Source of the DNA: Nepenthes gracilis
Taxonomy: Eukaryota; Streptophyta; Magnoliopsida; Caryophyllales; Nepenthaceae
Reading direction: 5' to 3'
Assembly: GCA_033239525.1 (NCBI GenBank)
Contig: BSYO01000006.1
Span: 14,027,319 to 14,091,318, forward strand
DNA: 64,000 bases
Position 1 is the first letter of the stretch; the number at the start of each line of letters is the position of its first letter. The notes beneath the pieces were generated by a model. The model had not been told where the DNA came from. It searched no databases and saw nothing but the letters and a program-made list of their open reading frames with translations. Positions 10,875-21,113 of the stretch are shown here, piece after piece. The translations under genes were made by a program, and so were the position numbers.

Positions 10875-11959
10875 CCCGATAAATTCCTTGAGGAGCTGTA
10901 GCATAGAAGCGAGAGGAAAGCTATTGATCGGAGCTCACCCACTGCTACAGCATCACAGCAAAAACACTTCAGATGGTATGTCGCTGAGACATTGGGTTGG
11001 AATGTTGGTTGTGACTTGTTCGAAAGGTAGTGGGCACCTTCCTTCGTGCACGAGGCACAGGCGATGGGTGCAGATCCTCGCACATGGCCGGCTGATTTTC
11101 TTGTTATTTCTTGGTTTCCATCTGACTAGGGCCGGTGAAGACTATCGATCTGCGGTTTGGAGTTTGCCGTCAATATCGTGCAGACTCTTGGCGGGATGGT
11201 TTCCTTTTGTTCTATGACAATTATGATTGTGATGCTTGCCTTTGGTGCTGTAAACCGAGGAGCACTTCTAGTTTTCAGCTGATATATGCCGCTACTATCT
11301 TGGCTGAAAGATCTGTGCCGGTGTTGGTAGCGCATGTTGTGGGTGTGCTTTTCCCGTCTGCGGTCGGGCTGAAGAGGCCACTGTCCCTTGGCTCTTAGAC
11401 ATGATGCTAATCCTGCCAAGATGGTGTGGCAGCAAGCTGTGAGCAATCTCATTCCGGGGTCCTTAGAAGTTGGTTGGTGTAAATGTTGGTTGTCCGAGGT
11501 ACTGTGGGCAATTTTCTTCTCATCCGAGGTGATTTTAATCCAGCCCACATTGGTTTTTTCTCACGATGGTATTATCCGAGGTGGTGTAAATGGTCGTGAT
11601 GCTGAGTTTGCCCACGTTGATTGAGTCGGCCGTTATTCCAGCCAGTGATAGTGGTCATTGGGGATCGGCTACGTCGTCGGGTTGAAGTTGGCAAGTGTCC
11701 AGTTTGGGTTTTTGGCTTCTTTTGATGTGTCTTCCCTTTGTAAATTTTCGTCGGTCTCATGATATGCGGCCCATCCGGTTTTAGCTTTTAGGATGTTTTT
11801 TTTTTCCTTTTGTAAACTTTCTTCGGTCTCATGATATGGTTCATCGAGGTGCTCGGGGATGCCCTAGCGTCTATATTCTGCCTCTAAGTCGGCAAAACAC
11901 TTGGAATTAGAATATAGTTTTGTAATTTTCTTTTACTTTAATACACTTTTACTTACCAA
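10875..11959 (+). mobile_element. El-5 fragment: El 3' region and tail
   Basis: About 970 bp of non-coding TG-rich 3' region, then the tail at 11848-11959: GTGCTCGGGGATGCCCTAGC, hairpin CTCTAAGT..ACTTGGAA and CACTTTTACTTACC. There is no A-run: the tail joins AAGGCTGTTG, the leader of El-6. A phrase, TTTGTAAATTTTCGTCGG followed by TCTCATGATATG, occurs twice (11737 and 11813), a small tandem duplication before the tail. Confidence 0.65.
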
Positions 11960-12210
11960 GGCTGTTGAACTGCAACTCGGTAGAGAGAGAAACTCTCTCT
12001 TCTCTCTAGGATTTCAAATTCAAAATCAAACCTACCGCTCCCCCAGCTCTGGCGGCGCCGATACTGTAATATCCCGAACATCATTGAATATATTTTAATA
12101 TTTAATGAGAATTGGGACAAATTGGACGTTTTAAAAGAATTTATTTAATACCGTGAAATTTGAAGGAATATTAAAAATTTTGCGGTTGGTACTCATTATA
12201 CGTTTAAAGA

Positions 12211-12290
12211 GTATATATTGGATATATATATATATATATATATATTTAAGGATATATATATATATTAAAGGATAATATATATATATATAA
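12211..12290. repeat. (TA)n microsatellite
   Basis: Three blocks of GATATATATATA separated by TTTAAG and TTAAAG. Followed further on (12371-12390) by a short (AAT)n run. Confidence 0.9.
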
Positions 12291-12780
12291 TTAGTTAATT
12301 AAAGGGGGGATGGGGTTACGTTTGGATTGGATAGGATAGGATAAGGGATGGGGTTTTGGAGATAATATAAAATAATAATAATAATAATAATATATTTTTT
12401 TTATATAAGGGGGTGTTTGGGCTCGGGAAAAACAGAGAAAAAAGAGGGAAGAAAAACAGAGGGAAAAGAGAGGGTTTCAGGGCTGATTCAGGCTCTGCGC
12501 AAGGTGGAAGGGGAAATGGCGATGGCGTCACCGGTGTTGGACGGCGAAATTAGCGTGGTAAGCCTGGTCATTGGTAGCCGAGTGTGAATCGGTGAAGGTG
12601 CGGTGAGGAGGAAGCCATCGAAGCTGACGGGGCTGTCGTTGGCATTTCACAATAGCAAGTGTCGAAGGTGAAGCCATGATGGTCGAATCGGTTGTTGGTA
12701 GCATTGAGCAAAGGCAGCGAAGAAGGCTGTGGGTTAGCGTGGCTGTGCACAAAATTTGCACAGTGGGAGAGAAGTGGGCT

Positions 12781-12805
12781 TTTTTTTTTTTTTTGGTAAG
12801 TAAGT
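12781..12805 (-). mobile_element. Tail-only insertion, 11 nt plus poly(A), minus strand
   Basis: On the plus strand: T14-GGTAAGTAAGT, between GAGAGAAGTGGGCT (12767-12780) and GAGAGAAGGGGGCT (12806-12819), a 14-nt duplication with one mismatch. In element sense it is ACTTACTTACC-A14 and nothing else. Confidence 0.9.
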
Positions 12806-14718
12806 GAGAGAAGGGGGCTTGGGTGCTTGTGGGAGGCGAAAGGGAAGGAGATGCGCGCGGATGTGAAGGGGAGTCGGTGCTCGGGACGGTGAAGGCTGGT
12901 TGTCGTCAACGGTCGGTGGTGCGTCGGTGACCGGCGTCGGCTGAGCGTGAGTGGCAAGGTGCTGTTTTGAGAAAGAGAGGAGAGCCAGGTTGCTATAACG
13001 TGCGGAAGGTGGGAGCTCGGGTCGCGGGCAGGTTGTCTGGCTTGATGGGTTGAGGCGCACGATTCGGTATTTCGGAGTCTCCATTTTTCAGATCTGCAGG
13101 ATATAAAAAATTGAGGCAAGTATCTATAACCCCCTCTTTAGTCTAATTTAATACCTGAAATATTTCAGGCACTGTTTGGAATTTTTACTAACATGCATAA
13201 AATTTTATCTGTTCAATTTATTTAATTTGGACTCGCATGTGTAGTTTATTGGCTAAATTGGATGTTTTAAAAATGGGCTTTTGATTTTAGGAATTTATTA
13301 AAGCCCAAAAAATTTATTGGACTTGATGTATATTTATATCAGTATGTGTAACAAAAATATATACGAAATTTGCATTGGCCGTGTATTTTCATATGCACGT
13401 GCCGGGTTGTGGTCACTACGTTTGGATTTGGAAATTGGATTCTGGCCAGCTCCCGACGGAGAGATTATTTTGTTATTTGGAAATCCCTTTCCGTCGGCAG
13501 GAAAGGCTTGGAGTAGTGATCCTTCCCATTTGGATGATTTGATTTGACCTTAGAATATATTCGGACGTCCTAATATATTTGACAAACTTGAGGAGTGCAC
13601 CTAAAGCCGTGGGTGGCAAAACATAATGAACAACCTTATCTATGGATACATAGTACATAGATTTTTGCCTAAGGTTACCGGGATTATGTGTAACCCTTCC
13701 TCAAGTTAGTCGTTAAATAATGAGAACCCAAATTTGATGCATAATTTGTATTTTTGCATTAATTGGTATTGGATTTTGAGTTGAATATGGATTTTTGGCC
13801 TTGGATTTGAGATTCGCCGATTTTGCCTATAATTGGGCATGGTATGTCTCGTACAATGATTTTGATTATATGTTTTGATCCGAACCTTTGGAATATCTGT
13901 CGCGGTGCCACTTCGGTCTCTGCGCATGCTATTGGATCATCCGGCTATCGGATTCTGCCCCAGATCACAAGCTGATCGAGCATTGGATTTGGACTTGGAC
14001 TCGGACTCGGATTTGGACTCAGATCGACATCGGTTTGGAATTGGTTCGGATCACCTCTGTTTTGGTTATATATATACGTCTCGACGAGGACTATTTTTGA
14101 AAATTGGACATTTGTTTGGACTTGGATATTTGATTTGAGTACGAGACTACCATTGGATTTTGAAATTGGATCTTGGATTTTAGTTGAATTTATTTTATCG
14201 GCGAATTAAATTTATTCAGAAATTTGATTGATTTTCATCCATTTGACATTCCCTCTGAGTTTTGGACTCATTTGTTTATTGTGATAATTGCTCGGCATTA
14301 GGCTCCTTCTTCTGTTTTATCCCTTCAGATTAGAGGATTGGCTTCATCGCAGTAGCACGAAGAGTTTCAGCGTAACTCTATACACCTCTGGTGAGTGTCA
14401 TGTTATTGAATTTTGATATCATTTATCATGTATTGGGGTACGAATAATTTTGGTGTGGAATGTTATGAGTTGTTGGAGTCGGTCGAAGGTAGGTCATGAC
14501 TTTGTATTTTATAAACTTATTGGATGAGTTGTTATTTGGATATTCCCTTACGACAGTTGGTTAAGTAGATCACAATTATATTATCTGTCAAGGTCCTGTG
14601 TGGAAAAAAAATGGAGTTCATATGTTTGAAGTCACACCCGAGTTTGAAAATTTTGAGGATATAATATTTAAAGTATATTAATTATTTAATTGATCTGCAG
14701 GGTTCGGGTTTTGTGGAG

Positions 14719-15476
14719 ATGGCCATGTCGGCCTCTTGGGGTTCCCTCCGGTTCGCCCTCGATATCGCCTCCCCTGTTCCCCATCTCCTCTTTCTTCGCA
14801 ATCTTGATTCAAATCCATTTAGTAGGGCTTCTCTTCCTTTCCATGTGAAGAAGAACACGATTCCATTGTCCCCGCCCATGATGCTTCCTTCTTGGCTATT
14901 TGAAGCCCGAGGAGCTTCGTATCGATGGCAACAATGGCGTTGTTGCCCCTCATCCCAGTTGAGTCGAACTCAGCCCGTTCGTCCCACGATGCCATTATTG
15001 GAACTTTTGAAATCAAGGAGTTAGTGAAATCTTCTGAGGTTTCTACCGCCTCCCTTCCTTGGTCCGAAGTGCTTCAGAAGGATTGCGATGGCCTGGTTCC
15101 TGAGCTGTCTTTCTATCCATCACTGTCCGCTTTTGATGCTGCGGTTTCTCTTTCTCCCCCGCCTAATGTAATCAACCAAGGTAAACATATTTTGGGGTTT
15201 CACCTTAGTCGGTCACTTTCTCCAAATCCCCCTCACTTCGGTCTGTAAAAGGTATAGCCGGGAGCTTTTAGCCAAATTTGGTCTCAAACACATTGCCGGT
15301 AATGAAGCCGGGTTCTTCCTTTTTCCATTTCATCATCTGGAGCTGATGGAAAAAAATGCATTGAGCTGGTCTGGAGGCGTTCTTGGTAAACCAATGTTCC
15401 TTAAATATTTGGGCTCGGTATGCCATCGGGGCGGGCAGTATAAGCGGTTTCTGTTTGGATCAAGTTATCCTATTTG
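14719..15476 (+). pseudogene. El-6 ORF1, N-terminal third
   Basis: Starts at ATG 14719 (MAMSASWGSLRFALDIASP) after the leader. An open stretch runs to about 15020, then a frame change leads into the first half of DUF4283: ELLAKFGLKHIAGNEAGFF, then LSWSGGVLGKPMFLKYLG (about 15262-15412). This matches the fold described for plant LINE ORF1 RNA-binding domains. Interrupted at 15476 by a nested El copy. Confidence 0.65.
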
Positions 15477-16195
15477 GAGTGGCATTATGAAGAAATAGAA
15501 GGACGGAATGGCATTTTGGAGTGGAGGTCTTGTTGCGCATCAACGAATTCGGAGTGGATTGCATCGTTGAGGTGGAGTGGCTTGTTGGAGCCGGATTGAC
15601 TTTCAAGGCGAGTGGATTTGAAGTCGAGTGCCTTTTGAATCCGGGTGGCACTTTGAAGACGTGTGTGCCTTTTGTACTTTTTCGTTTAAATATTTAATGC
15701 ATTTAATTACAAAAAAATTTTAAAAAAAATTCTTTCTTGAGGACACGATTACATGGGGAGTGGACCAGCCGCCAGTTAGCTAATGATGCTACCTTGAATA
15801 GGCGTTCCCATGGATCCAAAATGACAAATGAAGACATTGTGTACTTAAGGTGGGACTTGATGCATCATTGAAGTGGCCTAGCCAATCTACACATTGATGG
15901 ATGCTGCACACGTGATTTGATAAATGTCTCCAGATCCCTTTTCTGCGTGGATATGGATTTCTGACTGACATGACGAGTTCCTTCACTCAAAGAGATTCGC
16001 GACGGATTAGTTTTTTCGTAACCTAGATGAGCATTGCTTTTCTGTTTTTTTGTACGTTTTCTTGAATTGGTCTATGGTAGTGCTCGGGGTATGCCCTAGC
16101 GTGTTGTTCTACCTCTAAGTTGGCAAAACATTTGGAGGTTGAACATCGTTCTGTAAATTTTATTTAATTTAATCTCATCTTACTTACCAAAAAAA
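15477..16195 (+). mobile_element. El-6a: short El copy inserted in DUF4283 of El-6
   Basis: 719 bp between CAAGTTATCCTATTTG (15461-15476) and CAAAATATCCAATTTG (16196-16211), a 16-nt duplication with three mismatches. The first 200 bp are a degenerate GGAGTGG minisatellite ending in an A-rich tract (15705-15735), possibly an older truncated end. The tail (about 16080-16195) has GTGCTCGGGGTATGCCC, hairpin ACCTCTAAGT..ATTTGGAGGT and ATCTTACTTACC-A7. Confidence 0.8.
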
Positions 16196-16529
16196 CAAAA
16201 TATCCAATTTGCCGATCGAGCTCTGGACCAATGCTAGGTTAAGCTAGATCGCTAGTGCCATTGGGATTCCCTTAGATCTTGATGATAGAATAGCTCGAAT
16301 GGAATCCATGTCTTACGCAAAAATTTGTGTTGAAGTTGGTGTTGATGGCTCATTTCCCAACTGCATCGTAGTTAAACCTTACCTTGACTCTGATTTCCAT
16401 TCTATGGTGGCTGTGGAGTATAATTGGAAACCCACTAGATGTGGTCGCTGCCAGTTGATTGGGCATATTGAGTCCAATTGCCGGTCAAGGCCAACTAGCC
16501 TGTTCTCGCCCCTCGCCTGTAGGTGCTGA
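16196..16529 (+). pseudogene. El-6 ORF1, DUF4283 second half and zinc knuckle
   Basis: After the target duplication the frame reads the end of DUF4283 (PLDLDDRIARMESMSYAKIC) and then a CX2CX4HX4C knuckle, CGRCQLIGHIESNC, at about 16441-16482. The knuckle is of the type that follows DUF4283 in plant LINE ORF1. Split again at 16529 by El-7. Confidence 0.85.
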
Positions 16530-18546
16530 CAAAGAAATGCAGGGGTTAGAGAGAAGCTCATCTCTCTTTTCAAATTTGATTTGAAAATTGAACTCGTTTT
16601 CGAATAGCTCTGCATTTTCACCTCTTCTTCGGCTACAGAAGGTCACCCGGCTGCTCATTTGCGGTTGTCCCTCCTGGGTCCCTTCCTGGCTGACTCCCCA
16701 TCTCGACCTTCCGGTCTTCGAATCTGGCGGGGTTGGACTCCGCGTCCCGAGGCTTCGAAGGTTCTTTTCGGCAGAGGTTGTTCGATGCTTAATGCGCCTC
16801 TAGGGCTGCTCTATGGATCCAGCGGGCGAATGGGCTGTGTTGATGGCTCGATGCTCCCTTCCAAAGGTGTTCCTTCTAATGGATGGGATGGGGGAAGACC
16901 GTGCAGCTCTCGTCTGGGACTTCTGCATTTGGGGTGCGGATAGAGTTAGCCGAGGTTTTGTTTATCTTGGAGATTCTAATGATACGGTGGATTAGGCTTG
17001 GCTTTGTGTTTTGTGCCATTGTCCATCTCGCTATGTGGATTGATTTGGTGGTCGGGAATGATTTATAATTGCCACGGCTCCTTCACGGATGTCTTGTGGG
17101 ATTGGCTCACTCCTGTCATGAGGCTTCTTCTAGTTAAACTGTGGAACTTTTTTAGGTTCTCAGATTTCTCTGGGAGGCTATTTGGGATGCCTTCATCTCG
17201 TATGAGCCATTCCTATTAGTGCGGTTGTTGGAGGTGTTGAAGGTGCCTCTCTCGATGCAAGCATTAGCTGCTCCTTCTATTGGAGGATTGCATTGTATGA
17301 GTGGAGTCTTTTGCATTGAAGCCCTCGTTTTGTCCTGTTGTCATTTGGATCGAGCATTTGAATGTCTCTGCTGCCGGCTCTATAATTCCTCTCGCTGTGT
17401 TCCTACTGGCTGGGCCCGGTATGGGGGTTGCCTGTGTGCAGATCTAGTTTGGGGCTATTGGGCATTGGTGCTTTAGAATTGGCCTAGGAATTGTTTGGAT
17501 GATTATGATCCTTCGATGCGTTCAAGCCCTTTCGCTTTGTCGCATTTCAAGTGAAGTATTGTGTGGTATGCTTCGCAGAGGGTTGCTATCTTGAGATTTA
17601 GCAATTTGTTTTTTGTATTTGCGGGTGTGGAATTGGCCATGCCTGTGGTGGCATGTCTTGAACTTCTCAACCGATGGTTCTTTGATCCTCGGCACGGCAA
17701 ATAGAGGAATGCATTACTTGGATTGGGTATGTGATCCTAGAGGGTGTTTGGGTGAACTATTGAATTTTGTTTTTGCCCTTGGATGCTCTGGTCCCCTGTC
17801 TTGTAGCTCCTACCATTTCCGGGGCTGAATTGGGGGTCGTGAGTGGTTTGAATTGGGAAGCCATGTGTTTCCTTGTTGCTGTTTTTAATTTTGTTGGTGA
17901 ATCAAAAGGGTTTCGTTTAGTGGAAAAATCGAATGTAGCTGGCCGCACAGGCTTAGCTGATGTTGGTTGACTTTCTAATTATCTTGCTGCTGCATGATGA
18001 GAAGTATTAATGTGGTATTGGCTCATTTGGGGCGTAGCCGCATGCCGTGACGATGCTCGCCCCTGCGGTGGAACAGATTGGCTTGTGTTTTGTGCCATTG
18101 TCCATCCGCTTTTGGGCTGTTGGTGGCGTTGCAGTTGCAATACCAATCCGCAAAAATGATGCTTTCTAGCAGTGAATGCTCGCCGTAAGTGATGATGCCT
18201 TCTAGCCAGATGCGAGGATCCATTTTGCTATGCGTGATGGCCCGTGGTAATGTAGATTATCTTTTTGTGGAGCTATAGTTTTCGGTTGGATGTCCGTGGC
18301 CGAGTCTTTTAAGCTCTTTGTGATGGGATTATACCAATCTGGTGGCCTATTGTTTTTAGGCACTTGATTTCGATGGAAGTCTGTTTCCGTTGTGTTTTGT
18401 TTTGATTTCATGATTTGCATCATGGTACTTGGGGATTGCCCCAGCGTCTATGGTCTCACTCAAAGTTGTAACACTAGGGGTTAGAACATGGCATTTTTGT
18501 AAACTTTAATTTGTTCAATTCAATTTACTTACTTACCAAAAAAAAA
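16530..18546 (+). mobile_element. El-7: non-coding El element inserted in El-6 ORF1
   Basis: Flanked by GGTGCTGA on both sides (ending 16529 and starting 18548), an 8-9 nt duplication. It opens with the leader type (TTAGAGAGAAGCTCATCTCT), then a GC-rich segment, then goes directly into the TG-rich 3' region without ORF1, like El-4. The tail (18426-18546) has GTACTTGGGGATTGCCCC, a weak hairpin and ACTTACTTACC-A10. Confidence 0.75.
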
Positions 18547-18547
18547 A

Positions 18548-19349
18548 GGTGCTGATGCAAGAGAACTGCCTATGCCTCCCTCTCCTGGAGGCATACTGAA
18601 TCCAGTTTTGGGCTCCAGGTTGGCCAAAGGCCCCTTGAACCCCCCTGGATTAGTACAAGTTTCAAACTCTGATGAATCAGAGATTCCTAGGCCAAACGGT
18701 GATATCATTCCCATCCTGCCTAATTCACATGAGGCAGTATTGGAGTCTTTAGGGAGCATGTCGCCTGCTGAATTAGTTGGGGTGTGTAATGAGGTTATAG
18801 TGCCAAAGGAAATGGATGAGGTGAAAACGTTCTCGGCTCCGATCTGCATAGTATTCAGCTACACACAGCTATGGTAATCCTTCCAGTTATAGTGAGGAGA
18901 GCGCTGATGAGAAGCCCTGCAGTGATTCCCTCGTTGGTATAGATGTCTCCTTCGAACACCTTGAGGTGGAAGCGGCTGCTCTGATTGTGGATGTTCATGA
19001 TGCTGGCTCTCTTCCAGGACCCCCTGCTTCCTCGTTTGTCTATCATGCTTTGGGTCAGGAGGTAGACCCTGTTTTTACTCCCGATTCTATCTTACGGATT
19101 TCTCAGAAATATGGTTTGGATTGCACTGGCCAAGTGGGGTGCGAATCAACCTATCCATATGCATCTTTGGAAGTTGATCATGTGTATAGTGCATTGGTCG
19201 CCCCCTTGGTGAAGCCAGCCCCAACAAAATTTTGAACTATTGAGGAGATAGTGGAGATGAATCATAAAGATTGGAAGAAGGCCAAGGCCCGTAGACGTAC
19301 AGAGTCCAAAAGATCTAATAATTCTTCTAGAGCATGTGCTCGCTCTTAA
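18548..19349 (+). pseudogene. El-6 ORF1, linker and basic C-terminus
   Basis: Pro/Ser/acidic linker (18550-18877, then another frame to 19235) containing VDVHDAGSLPGPPASSFVY and FTPDSILRISQKYGLD, then the basic end WKKAKARRRTESKRS and a TAA at 19347-19349. The El-M8 ORF1 near 36600-36700 has the matching GVHDADTPPGPLATLF. Two frame changes and a nonsense codon (near 19234) break it. Confidence 0.75.
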
Positions 19350-20986
19350 GATGGTTGTAAGTGCTGGCTTTGATTGTGGATGGTGTGGCGGGCCATCCCA
19401 ATGTGTCAATACGATTCTCAGAGTTTGTTGGCTTGAAGGAGTGTAGGACTAGGTTCTTGGATGTTGTCTATTACCGATGTTACATTTTCCTTCCTTGGTG
19501 GATGTAATTTATCCCGGGTTTCGGAATTATTTTGCGGTTCGATGCGGTTCCTTGAGGGTTATGATGCAGCTGGAAACTTTCTTTGGTGTTAGGGCTTGGG
19601 CTATCTTTGCACTGCCTAGAGCCCTCGCTCTTTGAAACCTTTGGTGGATGGTTTGCAGAGTTTACAAACTGGTGACTTGTCGATGTGCCGCCTATGATCC
19701 TTTCGGGACTTGCCGATGATCCTTTCTTGAGTAGGAGGTTAGGAGGCTCTTCCCATGGATTGTTGATGCCTCATGGTCTTGCTATGTCTAAGTACCATGG
19801 CTGGAGCCTTCGTGTGACTTGTGGGAGTTGTGGCATTCGAGAATTTGCTACCTTGGTGACTCATGATCTTTGATTCGGAGTTGAATAACAATCCTAAGTC
19901 TGGCACTGGTAATCCAAGGTGGTCGTATATTTCACCCTTTTCAGGTGGCTTGGAGACTGCTTGACTGTCGAATCGGCTTGATAGTGGTCCTTGCTCCGCA
20001 TATCCTTTGCGGGTTTTGGGATCCTCTCGAGGCTAAGACGGCCGGATGCGGGCCTCTTTTTATTGCTGGGATTGAGAGATCGAGATCGTCCATCTCCTAC
20101 GTAACTGGATGGCCCTCTCGTGGAAGAGCAGCTTGGGTGGTTCTTCCGCAGAATGGAAGTTAATTGCTATATTCTATTCCCTACAATGGCCTACACGAAT
20201 AATGCGATTCTTCTTTGTGTGGCATTGAGTAGATCTTTGGTACTTTGTTGCAGGGCTTCTCTCTTTGCTGATCTTGGATGGGCTGCTAGGCTTATATGGT
20301 GCAATGATGTTCGTTTCTTTTGGCGTGCACACGTTGGAATTCATTGCTGGTCGGGTGGCCTGTTTAATGATATATCCGCTGTCCTTATGCGGTGGGTTAT
20401 GGTCTTTGTAGCTCCCGGCCGTGAAGGCGCGGTCTGCGGCTTGATTGAGTGATTTGTATCTTCTTGAGATGCTTGGCAGTTCCGTCTTTGCTGATTTGTA
20501 TGTTCTTGGTTTATCAGCCAATGAGCTGATCTTTGGGCTGTAGACCACGGAGCATGGATCTTGATGATGGATGGGACTCCAAAGTGGTTCTTGATCATGC
20601 CGGCTCCAATGTTGAAATTTGGATGCTGCTCCATCTTCTCGATCTTTCTTTGAAGACGGCCGCAAGGTGTATCTTGAAAAAGGCTCTTGGTTGGCTTGAT
20701 GTTCCTTTTGGCGGGAATCAAGCTGGTGCACTGCCGGGGATTTGCGAAAGGCTGCTGCTGCTGGCCCATGTTTTTGGTCCTTCAATGGGAGGGGAAGGCC
20801 TTAGGCTGGTTTTGGAGCTTTATTGATGCTGAAAATGTGGGTGTATAGGCTTTCTTTAGACATTTTTTGGAAATGTTTATGTTTAGTTATCTTGTTTAGG
20901 ATCTACTCTCTTGACGGTAGAGTGGTCTACGCACTGTTTCGCGTGATGGCCAGCATTTTTCTCGTTGGTTTCATTCATTGTATCTA
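19350..20986 (+). other. El-6 non-coding 3' region
   Basis: 1.6 kb without coding similarity. Phrases are shared with the 3' region of El-9: GGCATTGAGTAGATCTTTGG at 20220 and GGCATTGAGTAGGTCTTTGG at 45086. Long antisense open frames here (20174-20785 minus) overlap this shared non-coding block and have no recognisable motif. Confidence 0.6.
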
Positions 20987-21113
20987 GGTGCTCGGGGCAT
21001 GCCCTAGCAATTATGATTTACCCCCAAGTCGGAAAAACCCTTGGTGATAAATCATTACTTGTAAAATTTTTTCCTCCCATTAATCCAAATCACTTACTTA
21101 CCAAAAAAAAAAA
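20987..21113 (+). other. Family 3' tail of El-6
   Basis: GGTGCTCGGGGCATGCCCTAGC, hairpin GATTTACCCCCAAG..CTTGGTGATAAATC, CTCCCATTAATCC, then ACTTACTTACC-A11. Confidence 0.88.

Larger units (their letters stand above)
12065..14699. mobile_element. Possible solo LTR (TG...CA) inside El-6 leader
   Basis: A 2.6-kb non-coding block separates the El-6 leader from its ORF1. It starts TGTAATATCCCG, a common start of plant gypsy LTRs, and ends TGATCTGCA. Inside are AT microsatellites, a GT-rich middle, and near 14330-14400 a segment with GATTAGAGGATTGG and CTCTGGTGAGTG. No 5-bp target duplication is clear (GATAC on the left, GGGTT on the right), so the LTR call is tentative. It could be another unknown insert. 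Confidence 0.35.
11960..21113 (+). mobile_element. El-6: near full-length ORF1-only element with three nested insertions
   Basis: Removing the inserts at 12065-14699, 15477-16195 and 16530-18546 leaves about 3.8 kb: a GA/CT-rich leader (AGAGAGAGAAACTCTCTC), ORF1 in three pieces (14719-19349) with DUF4283, zinc knuckle and basic C-terminus, a 1.6-kb non-coding 3' region, and the tail at 20987-21113. No ORF2 sequence occurs anywhere in it. It is the best evidence that the El family is built as ORF1 plus a long 3' region, like mammalian HAL1 elements. Confidence 0.75.

Noticed and set aside
12568..13119. 183-codon minus-strand open frame
   Set aside because: Low-complexity Ser/Pro/His-rich translation of the GGTG-rich segment of the putative LTR; it spans the tail-only insertion at 12781 and has no recognisable domain.
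20174..20785. 203-codon minus-strand open frame
   Set aside because: Antisense to the El-6 3' region shared with El-9; the frame is not conserved in El-9 and no motif is visible.
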